From Chitinophaga barathri (GTDB lineage Bacteria; Bacteroidota; Bacteroidia; Chitinophagales; Chitinophagaceae): a stretch of DNA of 64,000 bases. Position numbers and translations under genes: made by a program. Every line of letters starts with the position of its first letter. Position 1 is the first letter of the stretch. This document shows, one piece after another, positions 1-8,640 of the stretch. The stretch spans positions 62,001 to 126,000 of the forward strand of contig NZ_RMBX01000015.1 in NCBI RefSeq assembly GCF_003807585.1, written 5' to 3'. Below the pieces are notes generated by a model, which saw nothing but the letters and a program-made list of their open reading frames with translations, did not search any database and was not told the origin of the DNA.

Positions 1-515
1 CGGGCGGCATTGAGATCTATTTTGAAGACAAGGACGGCGCCGCGGACAAGATCTGGGACGCCATTTTCGCCGCGGGCGCTTCCAAAGGCATCAAGCCCAT
101 CGGGCTGGGCGCCAGGGACACCCTCCGCCTCGAAATGGGCTTCTGCCTGTACGGGAACGACATCGATGACCGTACCAGCCCCCTGGAAGCAGGCCTCGGC
201 TGGATCACCAAGTTCACCAAAGACTTTACCGCCCGCCCCATTATGCAAAAAATAAAGGCGGAAGGCATCCAGCAGAAGCTGGTTGGCTTTGAAATGATAG
301 ACAAAGGCATTCCCCGCCACGATTACGAGATCAAAGATGCGGAAGGCAATACCATCGGCAGGGTAACCTCCGGCACGCAGTCCCCCTCCCTCCAGAAGGC
401 CGTCGGGCTGGGATATGTTAAAACAGCCTTTGCATCCCTCGATTCAGAGATATATATTGCAGTGCGCGATAAACTCCTGAAAGCGAAAGTTGTGAAGGTT
501 CCGTTCCTGGGATAA
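1..515 (+). CDS. gcvT: Aminomethyltransferase (glycine cleavage T-protein), C-terminal part
   Basis: Partial gene: the frame enters from the left edge (first full codon at 3) and about 170 C-terminal residues are present. GcvT transfers the one-carbon unit from the lipoyl-bound aminomethyl group of H-protein to tetrahydrofolate and releases ammonia. The stretch GARDTLRLEMGFCLYGND followed by TSPLEAGLGW is the family signature at the start of the C-terminal folate-binding region, and the tail GRVTSGTQSPSL...GLGYV is the usual end of the protein. No terminator is visible; the next gene begins 89 bp downstream on the same strand. The N-terminal domain lies outside the window. Confidence 0.95.
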   Translation, partial: GGIEIYFEDKDGAADKIWDAIFAAGASKGIKPIGLGARDTLRLEMGFCLYGNDIDDRTSPLEAGLGWITKFTKDFTARPIMQKIKAEGIQQKLVGFEMIDKGIPRHDYEIKDAEGNTIGRVTSGTQSPSLQKAVGLGYVKTAFASLDSEIYIAVRDKLLKAKVVKVPFLG

Positions 516-604
516 GGCCCGGAAAGGACAATTTTACAGGAACAGCAGCGTTATTGAAGCCTATTTTAGCCATCTGATGACCATATCTTTAAAGTATCTC
601 TGCT

Positions 605-1078
605 ATGCCGCTTATTCATCTGACCACCGTTATTCATGCGCCCCTGCCCAGGGTTTTTGACCTGAGCCGGAGTATTACGCTGCACAAACGCAGCATGGAA
701 CATTTGCAGGAAGAGGCCGTCAAAGGCCGCACCAGTGGTTTGATAGATTATGACGAATCGGTAACCTGGCGGGCGAAGCACCTTACCAAAATGCGCGAGC
801 TCACCGTAAGGATCACCGCGATGCAAAAACCACAGTATTTTTGCGATGAAATGGAAAAAGGCGATTTCACTTTTATGAAACACGAGCATTTTTTCCGCGA
901 GATCGAAAACGGTACGGTGATGATAGACATTATGGAATTCGGTACGCCTTACGGCAGGTTTGGCAAGTGGTTTGAAAAGATCTACCTGAGAAAATACATG
1001 AAACGGCTGTTGCAGCTGCGTAATAAGATCATCAAGGAATATGCGGAAAGTGAAAAATGGCGCGTGATCCTGGATTAA
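605..1078 (+). CDS. SRPBCC (START/Bet v1-like) ligand-binding family protein
   Basis: A 157-residue protein beginning MPLIHLTTVIHAPLPRVFDL, the typical N-terminal strand and helix of the SRPBCC fold (a cavity-forming lipid or small-ligand binder), with the later TxMxDIMEFGTPYGRFGKW region seen in the cell-division-inhibitor-like subgroup. No catalytic residues, signal peptide or membrane segment are visible, so it is probably cytosolic. The start at 605 gives a natural first strand. It sits 16 bp before the ComB-like gene and may be co-transcribed with it. The ligand cannot be predicted. Family assignment is good, function unknown. Confidence 0.8.
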   Translation: MPLIHLTTVIHAPLPRVFDLSRSITLHKRSMEHLQEEAVKGRTSGLIDYDESVTWRAKHLTKMRELTVRITAMQKPQYFCDEMEKGDFTFMKHEHFFREIENGTVMIDIMEFGTPYGRFGKWFEKIYLRKYMKRLLQLRNKIIKEYAESEKWRVILD

Positions 1079-1093
1079 AAAAGAAAAAAACGA

Positions 1094-1819
1094 ATGACCG
1101 AGCATACAAAACCAAGGCTGGAAGTCTGTTTATCCCCGGCCCTTTTGCACCTGTTTGACGTAAAGAACAGCATTGTCGTAATAATAGATGTGCTGAGAGC
1201 TACCTCCACCATTTGCACTGCCCTGAACAACGGCGCGCTGAAAGTGATACCGGTAGCCACCGTGGAAGAATGCGTAAGCATCGGCCGCCAACTGGATGCG
1301 ATCACAGCCGGCGAAAGGGACGGAAAAATCGCGGAAGGCCTGCTGCATGGCAACTCCCCTTTTGAATATCCCAATGAATTTATCGGCGGAAAAGTATTGG
1401 TGCTCACGACCACGAACGGTACCAAACTGCTGCATATGGCCAAAGACGCGGTACAGATCATCACCGGTTCCTTCCCCAACATCTCCGCCGTTTGCGAATA
1501 CCTGATATCCCAGGGGCAAAACGTGATCCTCGGCTGCGCTGCCTGGAAAGACCGGGTGAATATGGAAGACACCCTGTTCGCCGGCGCCGTGGTAAACCGC
1601 ATCCGCGAACACTTTGACGTGAGCTGCGATTCAGCGATTGCCGCCGAAACGCTCTACCAGTGCGCCAAAGATGACCTTTTCCGGTTCATGAAAAATGCAA
1701 GCCATTACCAGCGCCTGACCGGCTATGGCCTGGAAGAAGATATCCGCTACTGCCTCACCCCGGACGGCGCGAACGTGCTGCCGATACTCCGGAACGGTGA
1801 ACTGGTAAAAGAAAAATAA
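1094..1819 (+). CDS. comB: 2-phosphosulfolactate phosphatase family protein (ComB-like)
   Basis: A 241-residue protein with the ComB hallmarks: VVIIDVLRATSTICTAL near residue 30 (the conserved D/R strand), AGERDG, FEYPNEF, and VLTTTNGTKLL. In methanogens ComB removes phosphate from 2-phosphosulfolactate to give sulfolactate on the way to coenzyme M; the enzyme is Mg-dependent and acidic residues line the site. Bacteroidota do not make coenzyme M, so the physiological substrate here is open; a link to sulfonate or sulfonolipid chemistry is only speculation. Length fits the family. A rho-independent-type hairpin follows directly at 1825-1860. Confidence 0.85.
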   Translation: MTEHTKPRLEVCLSPALLHLFDVKNSIVVIIDVLRATSTICTALNNGALKVIPVATVEECVSIGRQLDAITAGERDGKIAEGLLHGNSPFEYPNEFIGGKVLVLTTTNGTKLLHMAKDAVQIITGSFPNISAVCEYLISQGQNVILGCAAWKDRVNMEDTLFAGAVVNRIREHFDVSCDSAIAAETLYQCAKDDLFRFMKNASHYQRLTGYGLEEDIRYCLTPDGANVLPILRNGELVKEK

Positions 1820-1824
1820 ATGGG

Positions 1825-1860
1825 AAAGGGTGAGTTTCAATAAGAAAGCTCACCCTTTTT
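1825..1860. terminator. Hairpin terminator between comB and the doxX gene
   Basis: A perfect 10-bp stem, AAAGGGTGAG (1825-1834) pairing with CTCACCCTTT (1849-1858), followed by T residues on the plus strand and preceded by A residues, so it can work in both directions for the convergent genes on either side. Confidence 0.8.
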
Positions 1861-1880
1861 GATTGGTTTCGTATTAATTT

Positions 1881-2330
1881 TTAAGCGACCAGCCCGCCGG
1901 TATGTTTCTTTGAACGGAGGACGCTGTCGATAGAATAGATCCCGCCACCGTTCATGATAAAAAAGATCATGATCAGCAGCATGGTGAACGGAGCGTACCA
2001 GTCGATGATACCCGCACCTGTGGCGCCTTTCAATATGGTGGCCATGATCATGGTAAAGGCCAGGAAAGCGGCCGCTGGGCGTGTGAACAGCCCGATGGCG
2101 AGCAGCAGGCCGCCGGCAAATTCAGCCAGTGTAGCCATCAGTCCCCAGAAAAGCGGCCAGGCGGAAATACCTACAAACTGCATGGCGGAGCCTACGCCGT
2201 TCCATACCTGTTCTCCACCGGCGATCTTCTGCCAGCCGAATACGAAGAATAATATACCGACTCCTGCGCGGAGGATTAAGAACCCGAGATTTTTTGTTTT
2301 AGCGTTGTCGAAGAGTTGTGTGTTTCCCAT
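1881..2330 (-). CDS. DoxX family membrane protein
   Basis: A 149-residue integral membrane protein with about four hydrophobic helices. The start LILRAGVGILFFVFGWQKI and the central AEFAGGLLLAIGLFTRPAAAFLAFTMIMA are typical of the DoxX / DoxD-like family. Members are small quinone-linked or accessory membrane proteins whose exact roles are mostly unknown. The gene stands alone on the minus strand, convergent with the comB gene. Its own promoter-like sequence lies at 2345-2377, which supports the start at 2330. The N-terminal tail MGNTQLFDNAKTKNLG is cytoplasmic-looking. Confidence 0.85.
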   Translation of the reverse strand: MGNTQLFDNAKTKNLGFLILRAGVGILFFVFGWQKIAGGEQVWNGVGSAMQFVGISAWPLFWGLMATLAEFAGGLLLAIGLFTRPAAAFLAFTMIMATILKGATGAGIIDWYAPFTMLLIMIFFIMNGGGIYSIDSVLRSKKHTGGLVA

Positions 2331-2344
2331 AGATAATTTTTATA

Positions 2345-2377
2345 CAAAATTACTATCATATACCCCGCTTACTCAAT
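2345..2377 (-). promoter_or_regulatory. Bacteroidota-type promoter for the DoxX gene
   Basis: On the minus strand TAATTTTG (complement of 2345-2352) matches the TAnnTTTG -7 element, with ATTG (2374-2377) 21 bp upstream in the -33 position. It lies about 15 bp before the start codon at 2330. Confidence 0.5.
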
Positions 2378-2475
2378 GGATAATTTTTTGTTTCAGTTGC
2401 ACAATTTTCAAAACGCATTTCCCCCAAACGTGCTATTCTGTTCCCTTCCGCACGCGCTATTTGAATTTTTATGCT

Positions 2476-2483
2476 TACTTTTG
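2476..2483 (+). promoter_or_regulatory. Candidate -7 element upstream of the SNF2 gene
   Basis: TACTTTTG matches TAnnTTTG. No TTTG stands at the right distance upstream, so this is a weak call. It would give a leader of about 125 nt before 2615. Confidence 0.3.
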
Positions 2484-2614
2484 TGGATTGCCTTTTCATG
2501 AGCCGTTTTTAAGATGAACTGAGAAAAAGACCAGTGAAAGTCCAATAGATCAATGCATAAGAATTTGTTAAAATAACCCGGGCTGATGCAAAAAGAGGCA
2601 ATCACAGGAAAAGC

Positions 2615-5600
2615 ATGTCGCTGCCCCATTTACTAAAATATGTTTACAACAACGGAACCGATGAGGTGATCCGGCGGGGAAAACGCATCTTCGCAACCGG
2701 CGGTGTGGAACTGCTGGAAGGCGATCCTGTGCTCCGTTCTGCCTCTTTCCGTGTAAAAAGCGACACCCACGCCAACTACTATAAGGTTACCATTAATAAA
2801 TACCATGAGCCGGCCACCATGAGCGTGCGCTGCCAATGCCCCTACAACCTCGGCGACATTTGCAGGCACGAAGCCGCCGCGCTTTTCCAGCTCCAGGAAA
2901 TGCTGGACCGCAATCATTTTGAATCTTTCGAAACGCAATACGATCAGCAGCATACGCTGATAAAAATGAAATCCATTGATCTGAAAACGATCAAACTGCT
3001 CACCTCCAGCACCATTATGGCCGAAGCGGAACGCATCCTGCGCAAAACGCAGGCCGTGATCAAATCCGCCAAGGACGAAAAAGTAGAAGCAGAGCTGCGG
3101 CACGAAGGGAAAAAGTACCCGCTCATCCTGCAAAGGAATGAAGAACGGAACTTTGACACCCATTGTAACTGCGACGAGCACGAACATCCTATCTGCGTCC
3201 ATAAAACCGCCCTGTTCCTGCAACTGCTGCATGCGCACGGCCCGTTTTATTTTGATACGCTCCGCAACTGGGACAAGGAAAAAAACAAACTCCTTTCTTT
3301 ATACGGTTATTCCCTCACGGACGACCTGAACGGCAAGTTCGCCTTCTCTTACCTGAACGGCAAACCCTTCCTGCGTGTGCTGGACCCCACCATCAAAAAA
3401 GTGGAAGCTCCCGCAAATGCCAAACCGGAGCCTGTAGTGGAAGAAACCATCACGGCTACACGCCGCCTGGGCGTGGTGCTGAACGCAAACGATACGCTGT
3501 TCCCTTACTTCCAGACCGAGCTGGTGAGCGGCGAAGCCAACGAAGACGAATCAGAATTCGTATCCCTCGTAAGCAAGCTGGACCTGACCAAATACGTGGA
3601 CTTTTACCAGTTCAAGGAAAGAGACCGGGACCTGATCACGCCGATCCGGAAAATACAGCATACCGAAATCAGTAAGTTCCTCAATAAGAACTCTCCCTTC
3701 GCGGGCATCTGGGAAAATATCATGCATGAAAATGAAGACGGCCTGCCCATGGAAACCATGGAGCTGATCGTGGATTACATGCATCCGAAACTGATAAAAC
3801 TGTTTCCGCTGCTGGCGGAGCACGGACTGGTGTTCCTGTTAAGGGACGGCCAGCAGTTCAAAACCAAAAACCTGCAACTCCTGCAGGTGGAAAGCGATCC
3901 CCTGAAACCGTATTTTAAGGCGGATCAGGTGGATGGCCACGTGGAAGTGACCGCCTGGGTGGACATTGATGGAGAACCGGTGAACGTGTCCGCCAACCAG
4001 TGGGCCAGCCCCATGCTGTTCCTTTACAACGGCGTGATCTACACTTTCGCCAATTCGCAGGACAGCATCAGCATCATGCGGTACCAGCAGATGAACGCGT
4101 TGAAAGTACCCACCAGCGAGTGGCAGGACTTCCTGAAAGACGTGATGCTGCCCCTCGGCAAAAACTACCCTGTTCAGTTTGACACCGCACTGCTGGCCGA
4201 AGTGGATGACATCGTGCCGGAAACGCGGGTGTACCTGAAAGAAATGGGCGAAACCTTCGTGATCCAGCCGGGCTTTGCTTATCACGGCCACGAAGTGGAA
4301 TGGAACGAAGAAACCCGCATCACCGTGCAGGAAGGCAATAAAGTGCTGGTGATACACCGGAACAAGGAGGCGGAAAACGCCTTCGTGACCAAGCTCCGCA
4401 CGCTGCACACCAATTTTACCCACCTCAACAACTATAATTATTTCTATCTCCGCTCCAAAGAAGCGCTGAAGAACAACTGGTTTTTCCTCTTTTTTGATGC
4501 GCTGAAAGAAATGGACGTCCGTGTATTTGGTTTCGAGCAGCTGCGCAACTTCCGTTTTAACCCGCAGAAACCCGTTACCAACCTGCAGATCAGCTCCGGC
4601 ATCGACTGGTTTGACGCACAGGTGGAAGTGGTATTTGGTGATCAGAAAGTAGGTATTCGTGACATCAAACGCGCACTGGTCAATAAACAAAACTACGTAC
4701 AGCTGGCGGACGGCACGCTGGGTCTGCTGCCTGAAGAATGGCTGAAAAAATACTCCCTACTTTTTAAGATAGGCGAGGAAAAAGATAAAGGCGCCGGCCT
4801 CAAGCTGAGCAAATACAACTTCTCCGTTATCGACGAACTGTATGAGTTCATTGACGATGACGCCATCCTGGTGGAGCTGGATGAAAAACGCCGCAAGCTC
4901 CTGCAGTTTGACGAGATCCGGAATGTACCGCTGCCCACAAACGTAAACGCCAACCTGAGACCTTACCAGGAAAGCGGTTTCCAGTGGCTGAACTACCTGG
5001 ACGAAGTGAAGTGGGGAGGCATCCTTGCGGATGACATGGGTCTTGGTAAGACCGTTCAGGCCCTTACGTTCATCCAGCATTACAAAAACGTACACGACCA
5101 TTGCACCATGCTGGTGGTTTGCCCCACCACGCTGATCTATAACTGGGAAAACGAGATCAAAAAATTCACGCCGGGCATTACTTACCATATTCATCATGGT
5201 CCCGCGAGGATGAGGATATCGGAAGAGCTCCAGGCCTTCGACGTGATCATCACCACCTACGGCACCCTGCGCAGCGATGTGCAATTGCTGATGAAGATCG
5301 ATTTCGATTACGTAGTCCTTGATGAAAGCCAGGCGATCAAAAACCCGCAAAGCAAGGTGACCAAAGCCGCACAGCTGCTCAATACCCGCAACCGTATTGC
5401 GCTGAGCGGTACGCCTATGCAGAACAACACGTTCGATATTTACGCGCAGATGAACTTCCTGAACCCCGGGATGCTGGGCAGCGTGGACTTCTTCCGCAAC
5501 GAATTTGCCACACCTATCGATAAGTTCCAGGACGAAGAAAGAAAAGAACATCTCAAAAAGCTCATCTATCCATTTATCCTCCGCCGTACGAAGGAGCAGG

Positions 5601-6343
5601 TGGCCAAAGACCTGCCGGACAAGATCGAAACGGTGATCTTCTGCGAAATGGACCCCGAGCAAAGACATATTTACGACGCATACCGTAATACTTACCGCTC
5701 CAAGATCCTGGGCGTGATAGAGGACCAGGGCATGGAACGCAGCCAGCTCACCATCCTGCAGGGCCTGATGAAGCTGCGCCAGATCTGCGACTCTCCCGCC
5801 ATCCTGAACGAAACGGAGAAATATCCGAATCACTCCGTAAAACTGCATGAGCTTACCCGCGAGATCTCCGAGAATATCGGGAATCACAAGGTACTGGTAT
5901 TCAGCCAGTTCCTGGGCATGCTCGGATTGATACGAGACAGGCTGACGCACATGAAGATCCCCTACGAATACTTTGACGGCAGCACCTCCACCATGGACAG
6001 GGAAAAAGCCATCCAGAACTTCCAGGCGAACGACGACTGCCGCGTGTTCCTCATCTCCCTCAAAGCAGGCGGCGTAGGTCTTAACCTCACGGCGGCAGAT
6101 TACGTGTACATCGTGGATCCCTGGTGGAACCCGGCTGTGGAGCAGCAGGCCATTGACCGCACGCACCGTATCGGCCAGACGAAAAATATTTTCGCTTACC
6201 GCATGATCTGTAAGGATACCGTGGAGGAAAAAATACTGGAGCTACAGGAGCGTAAGAAATCGCTGGTGAAGGATATTATTGCGGACGACAGCGGGTTTAT
6301 CAAAAAACTTACCAAAGAAGACGTGCTTTACCTCTTCAGCTAA
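2615..6343 (+). CDS. SNF2-family DEAD/DEAH-like ATPase with two SWIM zinc fingers
   Basis: A 1242-residue Swi2/Snf2 ATPase. Two SWIM-type zinc fingers sit at the N-terminus: C73-x-C75...C83-x-H85 and C184-x-C186...C194-x-H196. A long middle region of unknown fold follows. The helicase core is C-terminal: motif I LADDMGLGKT near residue 805, motif II LDESQ near 900, SGTPMQNN (motif III), and the second RecA domain ending with AGGVGLNLTAADYV and QQAIDRTHRIGQ (motif VI) near 1175. Such proteins translocate on duplex DNA and remodel protein-DNA complexes; the bacterial role is poorly known. The gene stands alone and its 3' end overlaps the convergent response regulator by 8 bp. Confidence 0.93.
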   Translation: MSLPHLLKYVYNNGTDEVIRRGKRIFATGGVELLEGDPVLRSASFRVKSDTHANYYKVTINKYHEPATMSVRCQCPYNLGDICRHEAAALFQLQEMLDRNHFESFETQYDQQHTLIKMKSIDLKTIKLLTSSTIMAEAERILRKTQAVIKSAKDEKVEAELRHEGKKYPLILQRNEERNFDTHCNCDEHEHPICVHKTALFLQLLHAHGPFYFDTLRNWDKEKNKLLSLYGYSLTDDLNGKFAFSYLNGKPFLRVLDPTIKKVEAPANAKPEPVVEETITATRRLGVVLNANDTLFPYFQTELVSGEANEDESEFVSLVSKLDLTKYVDFYQFKERDRDLITPIRKIQHTEISKFLNKNSPFAGIWENIMHENEDGLPMETMELIVDYMHPKLIKLFPLLAEHGLVFLLRDGQQFKTKNLQLLQVESDPLKPYFKADQVDGHVEVTAWVDIDGEPVNVSANQWASPMLFLYNGVIYTFANSQDSISIMRYQQMNALKVPTSEWQDFLKDVMLPLGKNYPVQFDTALLAEVDDIVPETRVYLKEMGETFVIQPGFAYHGHEVEWNEETRITVQEGNKVLVIHRNKEAENAFVTKLRTLHTNFTHLNNYNYFYLRSKEALKNNWFFLFFDALKEMDVRVFGFEQLRNFRFNPQKPVTNLQISSGIDWFDAQVEVVFGDQKVGIRDIKRALVNKQNYVQLADGTLGLLPEEWLKKYSLLFKIGEEKDKGAGLKLSKYNFSVIDELYEFIDDDAILVELDEKRRKLLQFDEIRNVPLPTNVNANLRPYQESGFQWLNYLDEVKWGGILADDMGLGKTVQALTFIQHYKNVHDHCTMLVVCPTTLIYNWENEIKKFTPGITYHIHHGPARMRISEELQAFDVIITTYGTLRSDVQLLMKIDFDYVVLDESQAIKNPQSKVTKAAQLLNTRNRIALSGTPMQNNTFDIYAQMNFLNPGMLGSVDFFRNEFATPIDKFQDEERKEHLKKLIYPFILRRTKEQVAKDLPDKIETVIFCEMDPEQRHIYDAYRNTYRSKILGVIEDQGMERSQLTILQGLMKLRQICDSPAILNETEKYPNHSVKLHELTREISENIGNHKVLVFSQFLGMLGLIRDRLTHMKIPYEYFDGSTSTMDREKAIQNFQANDDCRVFLISLKAGGVGLNLTAADYVYIVDPWWNPAVEQQAIDRTHRIGQTKNIFAYRMICKDTVEEKILELQERKKSLVKDIIADDSGFIKKLTKEDVLYLFS

Positions 6344-7016
6344 TCAGCTTATACCCGATCCCCCGGATGTTCACGATCTGGATCCTGGGATCTTCTTTCA
6401 GATACCTTCTCAGTTTGGTAATAAACACATCCATACTGCGCGCGTTGAAGAAATTATCATCACCCCAAAGCTCCTGCAGTACAGCTTTCCGTTCCATTAC
6501 CTGGTTTTTGTTCTTACAGAGGCGCATGAGCACTTCCGCTTCACGATGGCTGAGGAATTCAGCGTGGTTATTGCGGGTAAGGGTTTGTTTCGTATAGTTA
6601 AAAGAATACTGGCCGATCTGTACCGCGCCTTCCGGAGAGATCTGCGGTTGCTGGAAACGGCCCAGCAGCGAGCGTATCCGCACGATCAGCTCGTCCATGC
6701 TGAATGGTTTTTTGAGATAGTCGTTCCCGCCGGTTTCAAAACCTTTGATCACGTCCGCCGTTTGTGCTTTAGCAGTGAGGAAAATGATCGGCGTTTGTTT
6801 GTCCGACTTCCGCACTTCTTCCGCGAAGCTGAACCCGTCCATATTAGGCATCATGATATCCAGCACGATTACGTCCGGGCGCTGCTCCTGGTAGATGCGC
6901 AGGCCTTCCCGCCCGTCTTTGGCGCACATCATGTTGAAGCCGCGTGTTTCGAGGCTGTCCTTCACGATCTGGGCCAGTTGCCATTCATCTTCTATAAGCA
7001 GTACGCGTGGGTTCAT
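6336..7016 (-). CDS. OmpR/PhoB-family response regulator
   Basis: A 226-residue response regulator with a receiver domain (acidic E9/D10, phosphoacceptor D53 in VIVLDIMMPNMDG, T81, K102/K103 in YLKKPF) and a C-terminal winged helix, residues about 130-226, with ARSMDVFITKLRRYLKEDP (recognition helix) and IRGIGYKL. It lies 5 bp downstream of the histidine kinase gene and is surely its partner. Likely targets are the TTAAC direct repeats at 8561-8595 in the divergent region, which would make the pair autoregulated and control the GLPGLI/barrel genes; that is inference. Confidence 0.95.
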   Translation of the reverse strand: MNPRVLLIEDEWQLAQIVKDSLETRGFNMMCAKDGREGLRIYQEQRPDVIVLDIMMPNMDGFSFAEEVRKSDKQTPIIFLTAKAQTADVIKGFETGGNDYLKKPFSMDELIVRIRSLLGRFQQPQISPEGAVQIGQYSFNYTKQTLTRNNHAEFLSHREAEVLMRLCKNKNQVMERKAVLQELWGDDNFFNARSMDVFITKLRRYLKEDPRIQIVNIRGIGYKLIS

Positions 7017-7021
7017 ACAGT

Positions 7022-8518
7022 TTAAGTTAAAGGTATTTCCAGCAGGAATTCGCTGCCTTTGTCCGGTTCGCTTTTCACCCGTACCCAGCCGCCGTGTTTC
7101 TCCACGATCTTTTTCACATAACTGAGCCCCAACCCGAAACCCTTTACGTTATGCAGGTTGCCGGTGGGCACGCGGAAAAATTTCTCGAAGATATTCTCCT
7201 GGTAAGCATGCGGGATACCGATGCCGTTATCTTTTACGCTGATCTTGAGCCGGTTTTGCTGCCGCGTGACCATAATGGTGATGCTGGCGGGTTCCGGGGA
7301 ATATTTAATGGCGTTGTCCACCAGGTTGTTGATTGCGTTGGAGAGGTGTGTGCTGTCTACTTTTACCTGGGCATCGGCCAGCACGGTATAGGTGAAATCC
7401 ACTTTCTTGGCGGATTTGAGCCGGTGATTGGTAATGATGCCGCTGATCAGTTCGTTGAGGTCCGTGAGTTCGGGCGTGAGTTCAAAATCTTCTTTCTCTT
7501 CCGCCGCGATGTGCAGTACTTTTTCGACGAGATCGTTGAGACGGTGCAGCTCGTTGCGCGAGATATTGAGATATTGCGAAGTGCGCTGCTGGTCCTGCAA
7601 CGCGTTGAAGTGCTGAAGCGCTTCAACTGCGGCGGATACAGTGGCGATGGGCGTTTTCAGCTCATGGGTCATGTTGTTGATAAAGTCGTTCCGTACTTCA
7701 GAAAGCCTTTTTTGCCGGAGAATGGTGCGCAACATGTAGACAAAACAAAGCACCATCAGCAGCATCAGCAATGCGGATGCAAGGAGGCTCCAGATCATTT
7801 TGCCAAGAATGAGTGTGAGGGGGCTTTTGAAGGTAGCGGAAACGAGCAGGTTCTGTACCGGGTTAAAAGGAATGGGCGCGGTCTGGAGTTTATTCTCCGC
7901 GAAAGCGAAGAAAGAGTCCTCTTTTTCCATGCGCAGCGTATCCAGCCGGAAGCCGGTATGGATGCCGCGGGCGACGAGCTCCTCCGTATACATGGAGTCC
8001 AGCCGGTTCAGGGTAAGGGTGGAATCGAAGAAACGGTTCAGCACGAGGATGTTCGATATCCGCCGGGAGAGAGAATCCGCGGCCACGCGGTAAATGGTGT
8101 CCTGCGAGAGATCGACCCGGAATGTTTTCCCGTTTTCGGTTATCTCCTCATAATGTTCGCCGGTGCTGTCGTTTAAGGTGGTCGTGCTTTTGCGCATAAA
8201 AAAGGCATTCCTGCCTTTTTGCCTTATGCCTGGCAGGGTGGGTGAAGTTTTAGCAAAAACAGTTGTGCCCGCCTGCCCGCTGAGCACATGTGCGGGAAGG
8301 ATGCCAGGTACCCGCATGGTATGGCTGTACCCGAGAAGTTTGCCTGCATCGTTGAACTGTTTATAAAAAACGGCTGTACGGAGGGCATCATTTATGTCCC
8401 TGTTAAATTCCTCCAGCCTTATCTGGTAGGCCTGGTAAAGCCAATAACCCTGTAAAGCGAATATACCGGCCGTGGAGGCGGTTATGAGGATGAGAATATT
8501 GCGGATTCTGTTGCGCAT
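7022..8518 (-). CDS. Membrane sensor histidine kinase
   Basis: A 498-residue kinase with an N-terminal membrane helix (residues about 7-28), a periplasmic region of roughly 200 residues without a recognised domain, a second membrane helix near residues 240-265 (LLASALLMLLMVLCFVYML), and the kinase core. The H-box NNMTHELKTPIATVSA is near residue 284, followed by N, G1 (DNGIGIP), F and G2 (GFGLGLSYV) boxes. No HAMP domain is evident. Phosphate passes to the regulator encoded 5 bp downstream. The sensed signal is unknown; the divergent outer-membrane genes suggest envelope or nutrient sensing. Confidence 0.93.
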   Translation of the reverse strand: MRNRIRNILILITASTAGIFALQGYWLYQAYQIRLEEFNRDINDALRTAVFYKQFNDAGKLLGYSHTMRVPGILPAHVLSGQAGTTVFAKTSPTLPGIRQKGRNAFFMRKSTTTLNDSTGEHYEEITENGKTFRVDLSQDTIYRVAADSLSRRISNILVLNRFFDSTLTLNRLDSMYTEELVARGIHTGFRLDTLRMEKEDSFFAFAENKLQTAPIPFNPVQNLLVSATFKSPLTLILGKMIWSLLASALLMLLMVLCFVYMLRTILRQKRLSEVRNDFINNMTHELKTPIATVSAAVEALQHFNALQDQQRTSQYLNISRNELHRLNDLVEKVLHIAAEEKEDFELTPELTDLNELISGIITNHRLKSAKKVDFTYTVLADAQVKVDSTHLSNAINNLVDNAIKYSPEPASITIMVTRQQNRLKISVKDNGIGIPHAYQENIFEKFFRVPTGNLHNVKGFGLGLSYVKKIVEKHGGWVRVKSEPDKGSEFLLEIPLT

Positions 8519-8524
8519 CGGGTG

Positions 8525-8557
8525 TAAATCTATCGCATCTGTATCAACGGGCGCAAA
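8525..8557 (-). promoter_or_regulatory. Promoter of the histidine kinase / regulator pair
   Basis: On the minus strand TTTG (8554-8557), 21 bp, then TAGATTTA (8525-8532), one base from TAnnTTTG. It lies just before the kinase start codon (8518). Confidence 0.6.
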
Positions 8558-8560
8558 GGC

Positions 8561-8595
8561 TTAACACTATTTAACACTAAATAAGATTGCTTAAC
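8561..8595. promoter_or_regulatory. Phased TTAAC direct repeats, candidate OmpR-type operator
   Basis: TTAACACTAT (8561-8570) and TTAACACTAA (8571-8580) are head-to-tail 10-mers, and a further TTAAC begins at 8591, exactly 20 bp on. All three lie on one face of the helix between the divergent kinase and GLPGLI genes. OmpR/PhoB regulators bind direct repeats with 10-11 bp spacing, so the neighbouring regulator is the natural candidate. Confidence 0.5.
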
Positions 8596-8640
8596 CCGCC
8601 GCCTGCCCGGGATACCTGAATTTTACGAAAAAATCAGAAC

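Noticed and set aside
4757..6166. Long minus-strand ORF (469 codons) opposite the SNF2 gene
   Set aside because: Covers the helicase motifs of a convincing gene on the other strand; no family match by eye.
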